A stretch of DNA of 64,000 nucleotides from an uncultured Lachnospiraceae bacterium (GCA_910586555.1 CAJUJY010000014.1:1-64000), one strand, 5' to 3'. Counted from the stretch's first letter, positions 1 through 8,911 are shown. Program-made: numbers and translations. The notes: a model not told the origin generated them from the sequence alone.

Positions 1-640
1 GCTTCAAAGAAAAAACTTCTTTGAAGCATTTAAAACAGGGCTTAAACACCGGCGGTTTCGTACAGCTTGTCCATTGGAAGCACATTTGGAACTTGCCAGG
101 TAATATACGTTTTGGCAGCTTATAGAAATGTTTCCTGTGGATTTATCTGGTTTAATGGCATTGTGCTGCACTTGCACATGTACATGTAACAGTGCTTAAT
201 AACGGTGCAAAAGTACCTTTTACATGGGACATAAAAGCCTTCCACATGGCTCAGGTTTAAGGTTTACTGGAAAATACAGTTTACAGATAATAACCAGGGA
301 GCGTTGTATATCCTGGTTCTTTGTCTTCCAGACAAATATAAAATTTTATCAAAAAGTTAAAATACAAGCAGGAAAACTTTTAATTCCCAATGGAACGTAG
401 TAACATGCAGACAGTTTTATATATTTTCTGTAAAAGGCACTATAGCGCCGCCAGTGCTTAAATCTGGTTTTTTCAGATTTTATGCACTGCTAACACTATA
501 TATAGTGTTGTGCGCCTATCGTAGTGGGAACGTGCCTGCTACAGAAAATATATAAAACTGCTGCATGTAAAAAGTTTATAATATATACAAGAACATATAA
601 ATGGTCAACGCAGGATAACTATAAATTGTCTGTGATTTGT
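1..640 (-). ncRNA. Large structured non-coding element, left copy (partial)
   Basis: This region holds no convincing gene. Its reverse complement aligns by eye with 58503-59249 along most of its length, with only short indels. The best block is 403-568, an imperfect 165-nt palindrome with arms CAGTTTTATATATTTTCTGT and its complement. Inside that block one hairpin reads AAATCTG/CAGATTT here but AGGCCTG/CAGGCCT in the other copy, so both arms changed together. Another block (91-110, acttgccaggtaatatacg) is one arm of the long stem seen at 59041-59203; its partner would lie to the left of the window. Positions 1-27 form a perfect 11-bp hairpin. The 5' end in the transcript sense is the 19-bp motif at 613-631. 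Family unknown; large RNAs such as ROOL, GOLLD or OLE are possibilities that could not be tested. Confidence 0.65.
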
Positions 641-744
641 TTTATAAATTTATGAAATGGCCATGATAATTATATATATTTTTTGTATAATCCAGTATAA
701 ACAGGAATTTTATAAAATTTGTATAAAGTTTATTGTATTTAATA

Positions 745-774
745 TTGTGCATTATCCTGTAAAAGTGGTATAAT
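745..774 (+). promoter_or_regulatory. Vegetative-type promoter for the aldo/keto reductase
   Basis: A perfect -10 TATAAT lies at 769-774. A weak -35 TTGTGC lies at 745-750, 18 bp upstream. Transcription would begin about 40 nt before the start codon at 822, which has the ribosome site AGAAAGGATAT. Nothing suggests specific regulation. Confidence 0.55.
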
Positions 775-821
775 TTTCCTAACTTTATTTAAAAAATATA
801 TTTAAGAAAGGATATAAGCTA

Positions 822-1967
822 ATGGTAAAGAAAAATTTCCAGGATATTGAACTTTCAGCACTTGGCATGGGTACAATGCGCCTTCCTGTTTTTGATGGTG
901 ATGATTCAAAGATTGATGAAGAAAAAACGGCGGAAATGGTTGCTTATGCAATGGAACATGGGATAAATTATTATGATACTGCATGGGGCTACCATAATGG
1001 CAATTCAGAAATTGTAATAGGAAGGATACTTAAAAATTATCCACGTGACAGTTATTACCTTGCTACAAAATTTCCAGGGTATGATCTTTCTAATATGGAT
1101 AAAGTTGAAGAAATATTTGAGAAACAGTTAGAGAAATGTGGTGTGGATTATTTTGATTTTTATTTATTCCATAATGTATGTGAGATGAATATTGATGCAT
1201 ATCTTGATAAAAAATATGGAATCTATGATTATCTTATAAAACAGAAAGAAAATGGACGCATACGCCATCTTGGTTTTTCCGCACATGGCAGTTGTGAAGT
1301 TATGGAACGTTTCCTTAAAGCATATGGAAAGAGCATGGAGTTTTGCCAGATACAGCTTAATTATATTGACTGGTCATTCCAGAATGCCAAGGCAAAAACA
1401 GAACTTTTAAATAAATGGAATATCCCAGTATGGGTAATGGAGCCGTTACGTGGCGGGAAACTTGCAAAACTTCCAGAAGAAGTAGAAGAAAAGCTGTGTA
1501 AAAAGCGTCCTGGTGAAAAAATACCTGCATGGGCGTTCCGTTTCCTTCAAAGCATAGAAGGTGTAACAATGATACTTTCAGGAATGTCAGATTTTACACA
1601 GGTAAAAGATAATATCAGTACATTTGAAACTGAAAAACCACTTTCCACAGAAGAGATGGATATGCTCCTTGGTGTAGCAGATGGCATTTTAAGTAAAAGG
1701 CTTCCATGTACAGCCTGCCATTACTGTACAAGCCATTGTCCTAAAGGGCTTGATATACCAGGGCTTATAGAACTTTATAATGAACATAGCTTTACAGGCG
1801 GAGGTTTTATAGCACCAATGGTAGTAGGTACAATGCCAGAAGAAAAACGTCCGTCAGCATGTATAGGATGCCGCAGTTGTGAAGCAGTCTGTCCGCAGCA
1901 GATAAAAATATCAGAGGCAATGAGTGATTTTGCATCTAAACTTGCAAAGGCTAAAGAAGATAAATAA
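822..1967 (+). CDS. Aldo/keto reductase with C-terminal 4Fe-4S ferredoxin domain
   Basis: This is a cytoplasmic oxidoreductase of the AKR TIM-barrel family followed by a bacterial-type ferredoxin domain. In the barrel, the catalytic Asp and Tyr sit in YYDTAWGYHNG (about residues 50-60), the Lys in LATKFP and the His in YLFHNV, which is the usual AKR tetrad order. Two cysteine clusters follow, CTACHYCTSHCPKG (about 296-309) and CIGCRSCEAVCP (about 346-357), which would bind two 4Fe-4S clusters. The 381-residue length fits this anaerobe-typical subfamily. The physiological substrate is unknown; electrons may come from ferredoxin rather than NADPH. It is monocistronic, with its own promoter and a hairpin after the stop. 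Confidence 0.9.
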   Translation: MVKKNFQDIELSALGMGTMRLPVFDGDDSKIDEEKTAEMVAYAMEHGINYYDTAWGYHNGNSEIVIGRILKNYPRDSYYLATKFPGYDLSNMDKVEEIFEKQLEKCGVDYFDFYLFHNVCEMNIDAYLDKKYGIYDYLIKQKENGRIRHLGFSAHGSCEVMERFLKAYGKSMEFCQIQLNYIDWSFQNAKAKTELLNKWNIPVWVMEPLRGGKLAKLPEEVEEKLCKKRPGEKIPAWAFRFLQSIEGVTMILSGMSDFTQVKDNISTFETEKPLSTEEMDMLLGVADGILSKRLPCTACHYCTSHCPKGLDIPGLIELYNEHSFTGGGFIAPMVVGTMPEEKRPSACIGCRSCEAVCPQQIKISEAMSDFASKLAKAKEDK

Positions 1968-2029
1968 CCCTGGTTTGCCTGTATAAGGAACAGACAAGTA
2001 AAGCAGATTGATGGCCTTGTATAAATTAT

Positions 2030-2056
2030 CCACCGCTTCTTAAGCGGTGGGCTTTT
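2030..2056. terminator. Hairpin terminator between convergent genes
   Basis: CCACCGCTT and AAGCGGTGG form a perfect 9-bp stem with a tiny loop, followed by GCTTTTG. It lies between the reductase stop (1967) and the 3' end of the diguanylate cyclase gene (2086, opposite strand). The same GCTTCTTAAGCGGTGGG string recurs in dispersed palindromes at about 21385 and 58340, so it may derive from that repeat family. Confidence 0.6.
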
Positions 2057-2085
2057 GCCAGGATAAGCAAAGTTTTGGCATACAG

Positions 2086-3801
2086 CTATCTTATAGCAGC
2101 AAGCCCGGCTTTTTTCATCTGTTCTTTATGTTCATACATACGGTTATCAGCCGCCTGGTATAATTTTTCAATATCATTCCCGTTATTTTTGCCACATGCA
2201 TATCCATAAGCCATAGACATGCCAAGGCCTGGGATTTCTTTATTCTTTTTATCTATATTTTCATTAAGCTTTGTTAAAAGTGTCTGGATTTTTTCCTCAT
2301 CAGATATTTCAAGTACAGCAGCAAACTCATCACCGCCCATTCTTGCAACTGCCCCATAACTGCCAAATGTTTGTAAAATAACACTGGCAGCACTTTTAAT
2401 TAAAGTATCACCTCTTGCATGTCCATATGTATCATTCATAATTTTTAAGTTATTTAAATCAAAACAGAAAACCGTATAGCCAGGAAGCTTATCCTTATTT
2501 ATTTTGTGCATATATTCTTTACAGTAGCGCCTGTTATTAAGCTGTGTAAGGTCATCAGTATATGCATTTTTAAGAAGCAGGTTCCGTTCTGTTTCCTGTA
2601 GTGCTTTTTTAGTTATATCTATATAAAAAGCAATAATCAGTATAAATACAAATACAGTTACACCAATGGAGGATACACCTTTTAACGAAAAAGGATTGTA
2701 CCCTGTATAACGGTTCATACAGTATCCAGCCAGGTCATATGCAATACATATAATAATAAAAAACATTCCAGCCAGGAAAAACTTATTTTTAATTTTATTA
2801 GTTTTCAGGTTAAATATTAATACCATAGAAAAATAAACCAGGCTGCACATTATTATTATATGCATATATTGCAGGGTTGCGGCAAGATGTAATATATCTG
2901 CTGTATGAAGTACCATGGCTATAGCAATAAATATAACCTGTATTGTTAAAAGCGGCCAGTAAAGCGCCTTTAAAAATTTATTTTCTAAAGACAGGACATC
3001 ATTATACATATAAACTGTCATTGGTATTGGCAGCAAGTATAATGAAACATATTCTAATAGTGAAATAGCATAAAGTGGTATAGAAAAAACCAGTACTATA
3101 TCATAATAACATAATGTCCATAATCCCATGCAGATTGAAAACATAGAAACACAAAATATTTTCAGGAACCTGGTTGAAACTGCCAGCATAATAATTGTAA
3201 TTACCCCGGTCACAAGCCCGAAAACCAGCAGGAAACAGCCTAAAAATAATGGAATGCGGTTTTCTGTTATAACGGTCCGGTAAGCATCTTTCCAGTTATA
3301 AATACGTACAGGGCCAATTTTAGAGAAAACATTGTCTTCCGTTACTAATAATTTAATTACTAAAGTTTTGCCTTTATAGGAATCTGGGAAATCAATAAAC
3401 TGGTAGCCAGTACCAACAGTTTTTCCTTCCCTGTAGCGGTTATATCCATATTCATATATTAACTGCCCGTCAATAAATACTTCAAGGGCAGCCTGTTTTA
3501 TACGTATACGCAGTGCACTTTCCACAGACTGCCAGCTATCTGGAAGCTGGCGCTGCATAAGTATTATATCCCCTTTACTTACTGTATTAAAACGGAAGTC
3601 TTTAAGGGAGATATTACTATATAATTCATCATTTATTGTAATATTCCACAAATTATCAAGATCTGTATATCGTGAAATTGCAGTATAATCTTTGGTTATA
3701 AGCTTGTCCGCGTTAATAATGGTAATAATAACGCTGGCAAGTGCATAAAAAATCCAAAAAGCTTTAAGAAACACTTTAAAAGTAAAATTCTTCCCCTTCA
3801 A
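2086..3801 (-). CDS. Membrane-bound GGDEF diguanylate cyclase
   Basis: This protein probably makes the second messenger cyclic di-GMP at the membrane in response to an extracellular signal. The order is an N-terminal transmembrane helix (about residues 8-30), an extracellular domain of about 150 residues, a seven-helix membrane block (about 190-385, 7TMR-DISM-like layout) and a C-terminal GGDEF domain. The active-site motif MGGDEF is intact at about residues 487-492, preceded by DLNNLKIMNDTYGHARGD. The inhibitory RxxD site usually found five residues before GGDEF is not visible (the sequence there is YGAVARM), so product inhibition may be weak. The start appears to be TTG at 3801 behind GGGAAGGG. 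No c-di-GMP phosphodiesterase lies nearby, although a flagellin gene is in the window. Confidence 0.85.
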   Translation of the reverse strand: MKGKNFTFKVFLKAFWIFYALASVIITIINADKLITKDYTAISRYTDLDNLWNITINDELYSNISLKDFRFNTVSKGDIILMQRQLPDSWQSVESALRIRIKQAALEVFIDGQLIYEYGYNRYREGKTVGTGYQFIDFPDSYKGKTLVIKLLVTEDNVFSKIGPVRIYNWKDAYRTVITENRIPLFLGCFLLVFGLVTGVITIIMLAVSTRFLKIFCVSMFSICMGLWTLCYYDIVLVFSIPLYAISLLEYVSLYLLPIPMTVYMYNDVLSLENKFLKALYWPLLTIQVIFIAIAMVLHTADILHLAATLQYMHIIIMCSLVYFSMVLIFNLKTNKIKNKFFLAGMFFIIICIAYDLAGYCMNRYTGYNPFSLKGVSSIGVTVFVFILIIAFYIDITKKALQETERNLLLKNAYTDDLTQLNNRRYCKEYMHKINKDKLPGYTVFCFDLNNLKIMNDTYGHARGDTLIKSAASVILQTFGSYGAVARMGGDEFAAVLEISDEEKIQTLLTKLNENIDKKNKEIPGLGMSMAYGYACGKNNGNDIEKLYQAADNRMYEHKEQMKKAGLAAIR

Positions 3802-4135
3802 TATTTTTCACCCTTCCCCTGTGAAAATGCATAAATTCTTCCATTAGACATATTATACAAATAAAAAGCATTAAATGCAAATATTTTTAACAACAGGATA
3901 TTGTAATACCTGCTAATTTGTATCTTCTGGCAGGTATGCATAGGATTTTTATGAAACAGGCATTTAAAAATACATTTTTTCAATGACAAATGGGTTTCTT
4001 TATGTTACAATTAAGTATATTTTGGAAAAATCTAATTTAAATTGCCCTTGAGCATATTTGGAAGTGCTTATTGCTTAGTATATACCAGGGGGTTTTATTT
4101 CTAAATGCGCTCTTACAGGCGGAATGGAGGCAGTA
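3802..4135. other. Divergent intergenic region before purM
   Basis: 334 bp without a gene, between the divergent diguanylate cyclase and purM genes. It contains a plausible vegetative promoter for purM at 3983-4011. The remaining purM leader is about 118 nt. I see no purine riboswitch core or PurR-box-like palindrome in it. Confidence 0.5.
3983..4011 (+). promoter_or_regulatory. Putative promoter of the purMND-glyA block
   Basis: ATGACA (3983-3988), a 17-bp spacer and TACAAT (4006-4011) match a sigma-A promoter. The predicted start lies near 4018, giving an untranslated leader of about 118 nt before purM. Assigned by pattern only. Confidence 0.5.
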
Positions 4136-5164
4136 ATGGATTACAAAAATGCAGGTGTTGACATTGAAGCAGGTTATAAGGCAGTTGAACTTATGAAGAA
4201 ACATATTGGAAGTACCATGCGGAGTGAAGTTTTAGGAGGAATTGGAGGTTTTTCAGGTGCGTTTTCAATGGAGCCGTTTAAGAAAATGGAAGAACCTGTG
4301 CTTTTATCAGGTACAGATGGCGTTGGAACCAAATTAAAAATTGCTTTTGAAATGGACAAGCATGATACGGTAGGTATTGACTGTGTTGCAATGTGTGTAA
4401 ACGATATTGCATGTACTGGCGGCGAGCCTTTATTTTTCCTTGATTATATAGCGTGTGGAAAGAATGAACCAGAAAAAATTGCAGGGATTGTAAGTGGTAT
4501 TGCAGAAGGGTGCAGGCAGGCAGGTGCTGCCCTTATAGGCGGTGAAACGGCTGAAATGCCTGGTTTTTACCCGGCAAATGAATATGATCTTGCTGGTTTT
4601 GCGGTTGGGATTGCAGACCGCAAAAGAATAATTACAGGAGAAAATATAAAACCAGGTGATGTAATAGTTGGAATAGCATCATCAGGTGTACACAGTAACG
4701 GGTTTTCACTTGTCCGCAAGGTATTTGATGTAAGCCGTGCAAACCTTTCAAAAACTTTTGAATCACTTGGAGGCAGAAGCCTTGGTGAAACACTCCTTGA
4801 ACCTACAAATATATATATTAATGCATTAAGGACAGTTAAAGAGGGCGGTGTTACTATAAAAGGCTGCTGCCATATTACAGGTGGTGGTTTTTATGAGAAT
4901 ATACCACGTATGCTGCCAGAAGGGGTTAATGCCAGGATAAATACAGAAAGTTATGAAGTGCCTTCTATATTTAAAATGCTTGCAAAAGATGGAAATATTG
5001 AAAGGGACGCAATGTATAATACATTTAATATGGGAATTGGCATGATGCTTGTAGTAAATGAGGCTGATGCAGATAAAACCGCCAGCTTGTTAGATGCATC
5101 AGGGCAGACTGGTATTATAGCTGGTGAAATTACAGATGGTGAAAAGAAAGTTATACTAGCATAA
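4136..5164 (+). CDS. purM: Phosphoribosylformylglycinamidine cyclo-ligase (AIR synthetase)
   Basis: PurM converts FGAM plus ATP to aminoimidazole ribonucleotide, the fifth step of purine synthesis, in the cytoplasm. I use ATG 4136 (MDYKNAGVDIEAG) because GGAGG at 4126-4130 sits correctly before it; an in-frame ATG at 4124 overlaps that ribosome site. The 342-residue length is normal. The nucleotide-binding signature DGVGTK lies near residues 60-65, with GGETAEMPGFY and the glycine-rich GVHSNGFSLVRK following. It opens a purine/one-carbon block with purN, purD and glyA. The other purine genes (purF, purL, purE, purC, purH) are not in this window. Confidence 0.97.
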   Translation: MDYKNAGVDIEAGYKAVELMKKHIGSTMRSEVLGGIGGFSGAFSMEPFKKMEEPVLLSGTDGVGTKLKIAFEMDKHDTVGIDCVAMCVNDIACTGGEPLFFLDYIACGKNEPEKIAGIVSGIAEGCRQAGAALIGGETAEMPGFYPANEYDLAGFAVGIADRKRIITGENIKPGDVIVGIASSGVHSNGFSLVRKVFDVSRANLSKTFESLGGRSLGETLLEPTNIYINALRTVKEGGVTIKGCCHITGGGFYENIPRMLPEGVNARINTESYEVPSIFKMLAKDGNIERDAMYNTFNMGIGMMLVVNEADADKTASLLDASGQTGIIAGEITDGEKKVILA

Positions 5165-5200
5165 AAAATTTTACTAGTAAAGATAACTATATAAATGCTG

Positions 5201-5236
5201 CTTTGTACCTGTGCGCTGCCTGGTACAAAGCTGCTT
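5201..5236 (+). terminator. Hairpin after purM, possible attenuator or terminator
   Basis: CTTTGTACC (5201-5209) pairs with GGTACAAAG (5222-5230), followed by CTGCTTTTAA. The T-run is short, so partial termination or transcript processing between purM and purN is as likely as full termination. Confidence 0.4.
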
Positions 5237-5279
5237 TTAACCTTATTAAGCCAGCCCTTTAAAAATGGCAATAAGGTTG
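5237..5279. repeat. Short copy of the AACCT(C/T)ATTAA palindromic repeat
   Basis: TTAACCTTATTAAG (from 5237) and AATAAGGTT (5270-5278) form a perfect 9-bp inverted repeat around a 22-nt interior containing GCCCTTTAAAAATGGC. It matches the ends of longer copies at 8626-8754 and 58308-58398. It is followed by TTTGTAAGTGGGCAA, a tail also present near 15740. It lies directly upstream of purN. Confidence 0.6.
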
Positions 5280-5329
5280 GTTTGTAAGTGGGCAATCCGC
5301 TTGGCAGGCAGTGCAGAAATGAGGTAAAT

Positions 5330-5962
5330 ATGCAGAGGATAGCTGTATGTGTTTCTGGCGGAGGGACTAACCTCCAGGCAATTATAGACGGGATAGCAGA
5401 TGGCACTATAAAAAACACAGAAATAGCAGTAGTTATAAGTAATAAAAAAGATGCATATGCACTTACACGTGCTATGAAGGCAGGACTTCCAGCATTATGT
5501 GAAAGCCCTAAAGATTACAAAGACAAAGATAGTTTTGCAGATGCAATGGCAGGAATATTTAAAAAATATAATATTGACCTGGTTGTATTTGCTGGCTATC
5601 TTGTAGTAGTTCCGGATAAATTAATTAAAGAATACAGGAACCGTATTATAAATATACACCCCTCCCTTATCCCTGCACACTGCGGCATGGGATATTATGG
5701 GCTTAAAGTCCATGAAAGTGTGCTTGCAGCAGGAAATAAAGTTACAGGTGCTACAGTGCATTTTGTAGATGAAGAAGCTGACCATGGCCCAATTATATTA
5801 CAAAAAGCTGTAGAGGTGTGTGAAGGTGATACACCAGAGGTTTTACAGAAACGTGTAATGGAACAGGCAGAGTGGAATATACTTCCAGAAGCGGTTAATT
5901 TAATTGGTGAAGGAAAAGTATATATAGAGGGTAATATTGCACATATAAAACAGGAGGCTTGA
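5330..5962 (+). CDS. purN: Phosphoribosylglycinamide formyltransferase
   Basis: PurN transfers a formyl group from 10-formyl-tetrahydrofolate to GAR, the third step of purine synthesis. ATG 5330 (MQRIAVCVSGGGTNLQ) follows a ribosome site in AATGAGGTAAAT. The open frame runs back to a GTG at 5288, but that part is repeat-derived. The catalytic Asn and His appear in INIHPSLIP (about residues 106-114) and the catalytic Asp in FVDEEADHGPI (about 145). The 210 residues match the family. The 165-bp gap after purM contains a hairpin and a dispersed repeat, so its expression may be partly uncoupled from purM. Confidence 0.95.
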   Translation: MQRIAVCVSGGGTNLQAIIDGIADGTIKNTEIAVVISNKKDAYALTRAMKAGLPALCESPKDYKDKDSFADAMAGIFKKYNIDLVVFAGYLVVVPDKLIKEYRNRIINIHPSLIPAHCGMGYYGLKVHESVLAAGNKVTGATVHFVDEEADHGPIILQKAVEVCEGDTPEVLQKRVMEQAEWNILPEAVNLIGEGKVYIEGNIAHIKQEA

Positions 5963-5969
5963 AAATAAT

Positions 5970-7241
5970 ATGAAAGTTTTAATAGTTGGGAGCGGCGGGC
6001 GTGAACATGCCATTGCTTATAGTGTTTCTAAGAGCAAAAGGGCAGATAAAATTTACTGTGCACCAGGCAACGGCGGCATAGCAGGCATTGCAGAATGTGT
6101 AGATATCCCTGCAATGGAGTTTGGAAAGCTTGCAGATTTTGCTAAAGATAATGAAATAGACCTTACAATAATTGGAATGGATGACCCGCTTGTTGGAGGC
6201 ATTGTTGATGTATTTGAAGAACGTGGCTTAAGGGTATTCGGGCCACGTAAAAACGCTGCCATAATTGAAGGTTCAAAGAGTTTTTCCAAAGACCTTATGA
6301 AGAAATATAACATACCAACATGCCATTATGAAACATTTACATCACCGGAAGAAGCACTTTTATACCTTGAAAATGTTGAATTTCCAGTTGTATTAAAGGC
6401 AGACGGCCTTGCACTTGGCAAAGGTGTACTTATATGTAATAACTTGCAGGAAGCAGAAGCAGGTGTTGCCACACTTATGCTTGATAAACAGTTTGGTGAT
6501 GCAGGTGATACTGTTGTAATAGAAGATTTTATAACAGGGCCGGAAGTTTCAGTTTTATGTTTCTGTGATGGTACACATATTAAGCCTATGACAAGCGCAC
6601 AAGACCACAAGCGTGCAAAAGACGGTGACAAAGGGCTTAATACAGGCGGCATGGGTACATTTTCACCAAGCCCGTTTTATACAGAGGAAATACAGAAGTT
6701 CTGTGAGGAAAAAATATACCAGCCTGTAATGGATGCAATGAAAGCAGAAGGCAGGGATTTTACAGGCGTGCTTTTTGCAGGGCTTATGCTGACAGAAGAA
6801 GGCCCTAAAGTACTTGAATTTAATGCAAGGTTTGGTGACCCGGAAGCACAGGTAGTCCTTCCACGCATGAAAAATGATATTTTAGATGTAATCGATGCAT
6901 GTATAGATGGCAAGCTTGACAAGATAAACCTTGAATTTGAAGATAATGCGGCTGTATGTGTTGTACTTGCATCAGACGGCTACCCGGAACATTATGAGAA
7001 AGGCAAGTTAATAACCGGGCTTGAAAGGTTTGAGGACAATGAAGGTTATTATGTATTCCATGCAGGCACTAAAAAGACAGAAGAAGGAATAGTAACAAAC
7101 GGAGGAAGGGTACTAGGAATTACAGCTAAAGGAAAAGACCTTAAAGAAGCAAGGGCAAATGCCTATAAAGCAACAGAATGGGTGGAATTTGATAATAAAT
7201 ATATGAGAAATGATATTGGCAAATCTATTGACAAAGCATAG
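5970..7241 (+). CDS. purD: Phosphoribosylamine-glycine ligase (GAR synthetase)
   Basis: PurD joins glycine to phosphoribosylamine with ATP, the second step of purine synthesis. The protein is a 423-residue ATP-grasp enzyme with the N-terminal VGSGGREHAIAYSV motif, the central ATP-grasp signature VLKADGLALGKGV and the metal-binding segment EFNARFGDPEAQVV. It starts 8 bp after the purN stop behind AGGAGG, so the two are translated together. glyA follows by 9 bp, which makes sense because GlyA supplies the glycine PurD uses and the one-carbon units PurN uses. Confidence 0.97.
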   Translation: MKVLIVGSGGREHAIAYSVSKSKRADKIYCAPGNGGIAGIAECVDIPAMEFGKLADFAKDNEIDLTIIGMDDPLVGGIVDVFEERGLRVFGPRKNAAIIEGSKSFSKDLMKKYNIPTCHYETFTSPEEALLYLENVEFPVVLKADGLALGKGVLICNNLQEAEAGVATLMLDKQFGDAGDTVVIEDFITGPEVSVLCFCDGTHIKPMTSAQDHKRAKDGDKGLNTGGMGTFSPSPFYTEEIQKFCEEKIYQPVMDAMKAEGRDFTGVLFAGLMLTEEGPKVLEFNARFGDPEAQVVLPRMKNDILDVIDACIDGKLDKINLEFEDNAAVCVVLASDGYPEHYEKGKLITGLERFEDNEGYYVFHAGTKKTEEGIVTNGGRVLGITAKGKDLKEARANAYKATEWVEFDNKYMRNDIGKSIDKA

Positions 7242-7250
7242 GAGGGAATT

Positions 7251-8492
7251 ATGTATTCGTTTGATGAAGTTAAAAACTTTGACCCGGAGATAGCAAAGGC
7301 TATAGAACAGGAAACAGGAAGGCAGAGGGACAATATAGAGCTTATTGCCTCAGAAAACCTTGTAAGCAAGGCTGTTATGGCAGCAATGGGAAGCACCCTT
7401 ACAAATAAATATGCAGAAGGCTATCCTGGCAAAAGGTATTACGGCGGCTGCCAGTATGTAGATATTGCTGAAGACCTTGCAAGGGACAGGGCAATGGAAC
7501 TTTTTGGCTGCACATATGCTAATGTACAGCCTCATTCAGGTGCACAGGCAAATATGACAGTATTCTTTGCGCTTATGGAGCCAGGTGATACATTTATGGG
7601 AATGAACCTTGACCATGGCGGCCATCTTACACATGGAAGCCCTGTAAACCTTTCGGGCAAATACTTTAAATGTGTGCCTTATGGTGTAAATGATGAAGGG
7701 TTTATTGATTATGATGAAGTAGAAAGAATTGCAAAGGAAAACAAGCCTAAATTAATAATAGCAGGTGCAAGCGCATATGCACGTAAAATAGATTTTAAAC
7801 GTTTCCGTGAAATTGCAGACGGCGTTGGTGCTTACCTTATGGTTGATATGGCACATATTGCAGGGCTTGTTGCATCAGGATACCATGAAAGCCCAATTCC
7901 TTATGCGCATGTTACAACCACAACCACACATAAAACACTGCGCGGGCCACGTGGCGGCATGATACTTTCAAGCAAGGAATTTGCAGAAGAGCATAAACTT
8001 AATAAAGCATTATTCCCTGGAATACAGGGCGGCCCGCTTATGCATGTTATTGCTGCCAAGGCAGTATGTTTTAAAGAAGCACTTGATCCTTCATTTAAAG
8101 AATATGGCAAAAATATAATTGACAATGCACAGGCACTTTGTAAAGGGCTTAAAGACAGGGGCATTAAAATTGTATCAGGAGGCACAGATAACCACCTTAT
8201 GCTTGTAGACCTTGCAGACAAAGGGCTTACAGGCAAGGAAGTTGAAAAATGGCTTGACGAGGCACATATTACATGTAACAAAAATACAATTCCAAATGAC
8301 CCTCAGTCCCCATTTGTAACAAGCGGAATACGCCTTGGTACAGCAGCTATTACAACAAGAGGCTTTAAAACAGATGATGCAGATAAAGTTGCAGAAGCAA
8401 TAGCAATGGTCATTGAAAATCCAGAAGGCAATAAGGAGAGAGCAGCAGAAATAGTAAAAACACTTACAGATAAATATCCGCTTTATGAATAA
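7251..8492 (+). CDS. glyA: Serine hydroxymethyltransferase
   Basis: GlyA interconverts serine plus tetrahydrofolate with glycine plus 5,10-methylene-tetrahydrofolate, using PLP. The PLP lysine lies in TTTTHKTLRGPRGG (about residue 228). The N-terminal ELIASENLVS and the PGKRYYGGCQYVD segment are classical. The length, 413 residues, is typical. A GGAGG site precedes the start. It closes the purM-purN-purD-glyA unit and directly provides substrates for its neighbours. Confidence 0.98.
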   Translation: MYSFDEVKNFDPEIAKAIEQETGRQRDNIELIASENLVSKAVMAAMGSTLTNKYAEGYPGKRYYGGCQYVDIAEDLARDRAMELFGCTYANVQPHSGAQANMTVFFALMEPGDTFMGMNLDHGGHLTHGSPVNLSGKYFKCVPYGVNDEGFIDYDEVERIAKENKPKLIIAGASAYARKIDFKRFREIADGVGAYLMVDMAHIAGLVASGYHESPIPYAHVTTTTTHKTLRGPRGGMILSSKEFAEEHKLNKALFPGIQGGPLMHVIAAKAVCFKEALDPSFKEYGKNIIDNAQALCKGLKDRGIKIVSGGTDNHLMLVDLADKGLTGKEVEKWLDEAHITCNKNTIPNDPQSPFVTSGIRLGTAAITTRGFKTDDADKVAEAIAMVIENPEGNKERAAEIVKTLTDKYPLYE

Positions 8493-8625
8493 AATACACA
8501 AGATTGAAACTGCACATGCTGGCACAATTTTATAATGCCTGCCTGCATATAATATAGGACTGGCAGTTATAAACCAGCCATATTATCATTTTTTGGAATT
8601 TTTGCATTGCAATATAACCTGTTAT

Positions 8626-8754
8626 TTAACCTCATCAAGTAAGTCCCCCCTGCTTCTATATTGTGGAAACATAAGCGGTGGGCAGGGACTTACTTGTTTC
8701 AGTGGGAGTACAAGCTCCCACTGAAAAGCTGCAATAGCGGCTATGAGGTTATAA
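8626..8754. repeat. Full-length AACCTCAT palindromic repeat with internal hairpins
   Basis: Outer arms TTAACCTCAT (8626-8635) and ATGAGGTTA (8743-8751) are complementary. Inside, AAGTAAGTCC pairs with GGACTTACTT. A second perfect hairpin TTTCAGTGGGAG/CTCCCACTGAAA (8697-8726) follows. The copy at 21352 has a perfect 11-bp hairpin at the same place with an unrelated stem sequence. The structure is therefore kept while the sequence is not, which suggests a transcribed structured element or a MITE-like palindrome. Confidence 0.7.
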
Positions 8755-8811
8755 ACAAGTAGCCAATGCCTGCTTGCAGGCAATGCGGATTGCGAATATC
8801 CGCTTGACATA

Positions 8812-8858
8812 CCCTGTAACCTGTATATTTTTAAATTAAGAGGTTACAGGGATTTTTA
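8812..8858. terminator. Bidirectional terminator between glyA and the MATE gene
   Basis: CCCTGTAACCT (8812-8822) and AGGTTACAGGG (8841-8851) form a perfect 11-bp stem followed by ATTTTTAA. It sits in the convergent gap and could serve both strands. Confidence 0.8.
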
Positions 8859-8911
8859 ATTCCAGAAGTAAAAATATGGAACAATTTATACGGGCTGTTA
8901 TTGGCAGAAAT

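Larger units (their letters stand above)
8493..8911. other. Gene-free region with repeat and terminator
   Basis: This 419-bp convergent gap holds a 129-bp palindromic repeat (8626-8754), a repeat tail TGCCTGCTTGCAGGCAATGCG with a following GCGAATATCCGC hairpin (8769-8803), and a strong terminator (8812-8858). I see no coding sequence. Confidence 0.7.

Noticed and set aside
802..984. Short minus-strand frame at the aldo/keto reductase start
   Set aside because: Shadow of the reductase gene, His/Pro/Gln-rich and without a ribosome site.
4012..4135. Possible purine riboswitch in the purM leader
   Set aside because: No conserved three-way-junction core or loop motifs could be identified; the leader has no strong hairpins.
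5180..5196. AGATAACTATATAAAT as another copy of the 19-bp palindrome
   Set aside because: Only partial match with an inserted base pair and no matching flanks; probably chance in AT-rich DNA.
7901..8525. Open frames of 116-126 codons antisense to glyA
   Set aside because: They lie opposite a highly conserved enzyme, lack ribosome sites and have shadow-like composition.
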